Shown here piece by piece: positions 35,541 through 35,697 of a stretch of 35,697 bases of DNA (position 1 is the first letter of the stretch; every line of letters starts with the position of its first letter). The notes below the pieces were generated by a model, which was not told the DNA's origin, did no database searches, and was given only the letters and a program-made list of their open reading frames with translations. Source of the stretch: Eubacteriales bacterium. GTDB lineage: Bacteria > Bacillota > Clostridia > Peptostreptococcales > Anaerovoracaceae. The stretch spans positions 1-35,697 of the forward strand of contig JAQXNW010000006.1 in assembly GCA_029098205.1 (NCBI GenBank). The letters run 5' to 3'. Position numbers and translations under genes: made by a program.

Positions 35541-35697
35541 GTCGCCTGATGAGGGCGGCGCCGCGGAAGCGGCTGAACCTAGAAAAATCCATAGATTAGG
35601 AAACTAGTCGTCAAAGAGTTTCTCATTTAAGAGGAACAAAAAGACGAACACCATCAAGTAGATGGGTTCTTAGACAATTTCCGAAAACAGTAATTCA
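35541..35697 (+). ncRNA. Candidate structured non-coding RNA (5' part; truncated by window end)
   Basis: Consecutive hairpins without an evident ORF: GTCGCC-TGATGAG-GGCGGC; GCCGC-GGAA-GCGGC; CCT..AATC-CATA-GATT-AGG; TCGTC..GTTTCTC-ATTTAA-GAGGAAC..GACGA; CCATC-AAGTA-GATGG. Confidence 0.6.

Noticed and set aside
35541-35697. T-box or tmRNA interpretation of the right-edge RNA
   Set aside because: No T-box GGTGG antiterminator sequence and no tmRNA acceptor or tag ORF in the visible part; left unassigned.

Overview
The window looks like a low-GC Gram-positive (Clostridia/Lachnospiraceae-like) chromosome, based on protein families, operon styles and ribosome-binding sites. Positions 1-4350 are a degraded prophage or integrated-element replication module: an HTH protein, a DUF4406-like protein, a VapE-type primase/helicase, a GGAACA/TGTTCC repeat cluster, and an IS66 remnant with tnpA and tnpB but no tnpC. 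Positions 4487-6349 carry an EcoRI-type adenine methylase followed by an uncharacterised partner gene (candidate restriction enzyme). The rest is mostly chromosomal metabolism: S66 peptidase, CoA-transferase, trxA/trxB-like pair, a tandem acyl-CoA synthetase whose second unit lacks its C-terminal lid, an Orr/YhfX-like racemase, isochorismatase, greA, lysS with an appended tRNA-binding domain, UMF1 transporter, GDPD, lysophospholipase, LysR, AGCS symporter, alr, a DUF5131-like/DUF4186 fusion, flavodoxin-like reductase, MATE transporter, U32 peptidase and a polar amino-acid ABC transporter. The strongest candidate for something undescribed is at the right edge: a consensus-like promoter followed by about 155 nt of back-to-back hairpins with no evident ORF, cut off by the window end. 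Other points of interest are the truncated tandem adenylating enzyme, the R-M partner gene and the repeat cluster behind vapE. All calls are from reading the sequence and ORF track; no database search was run.
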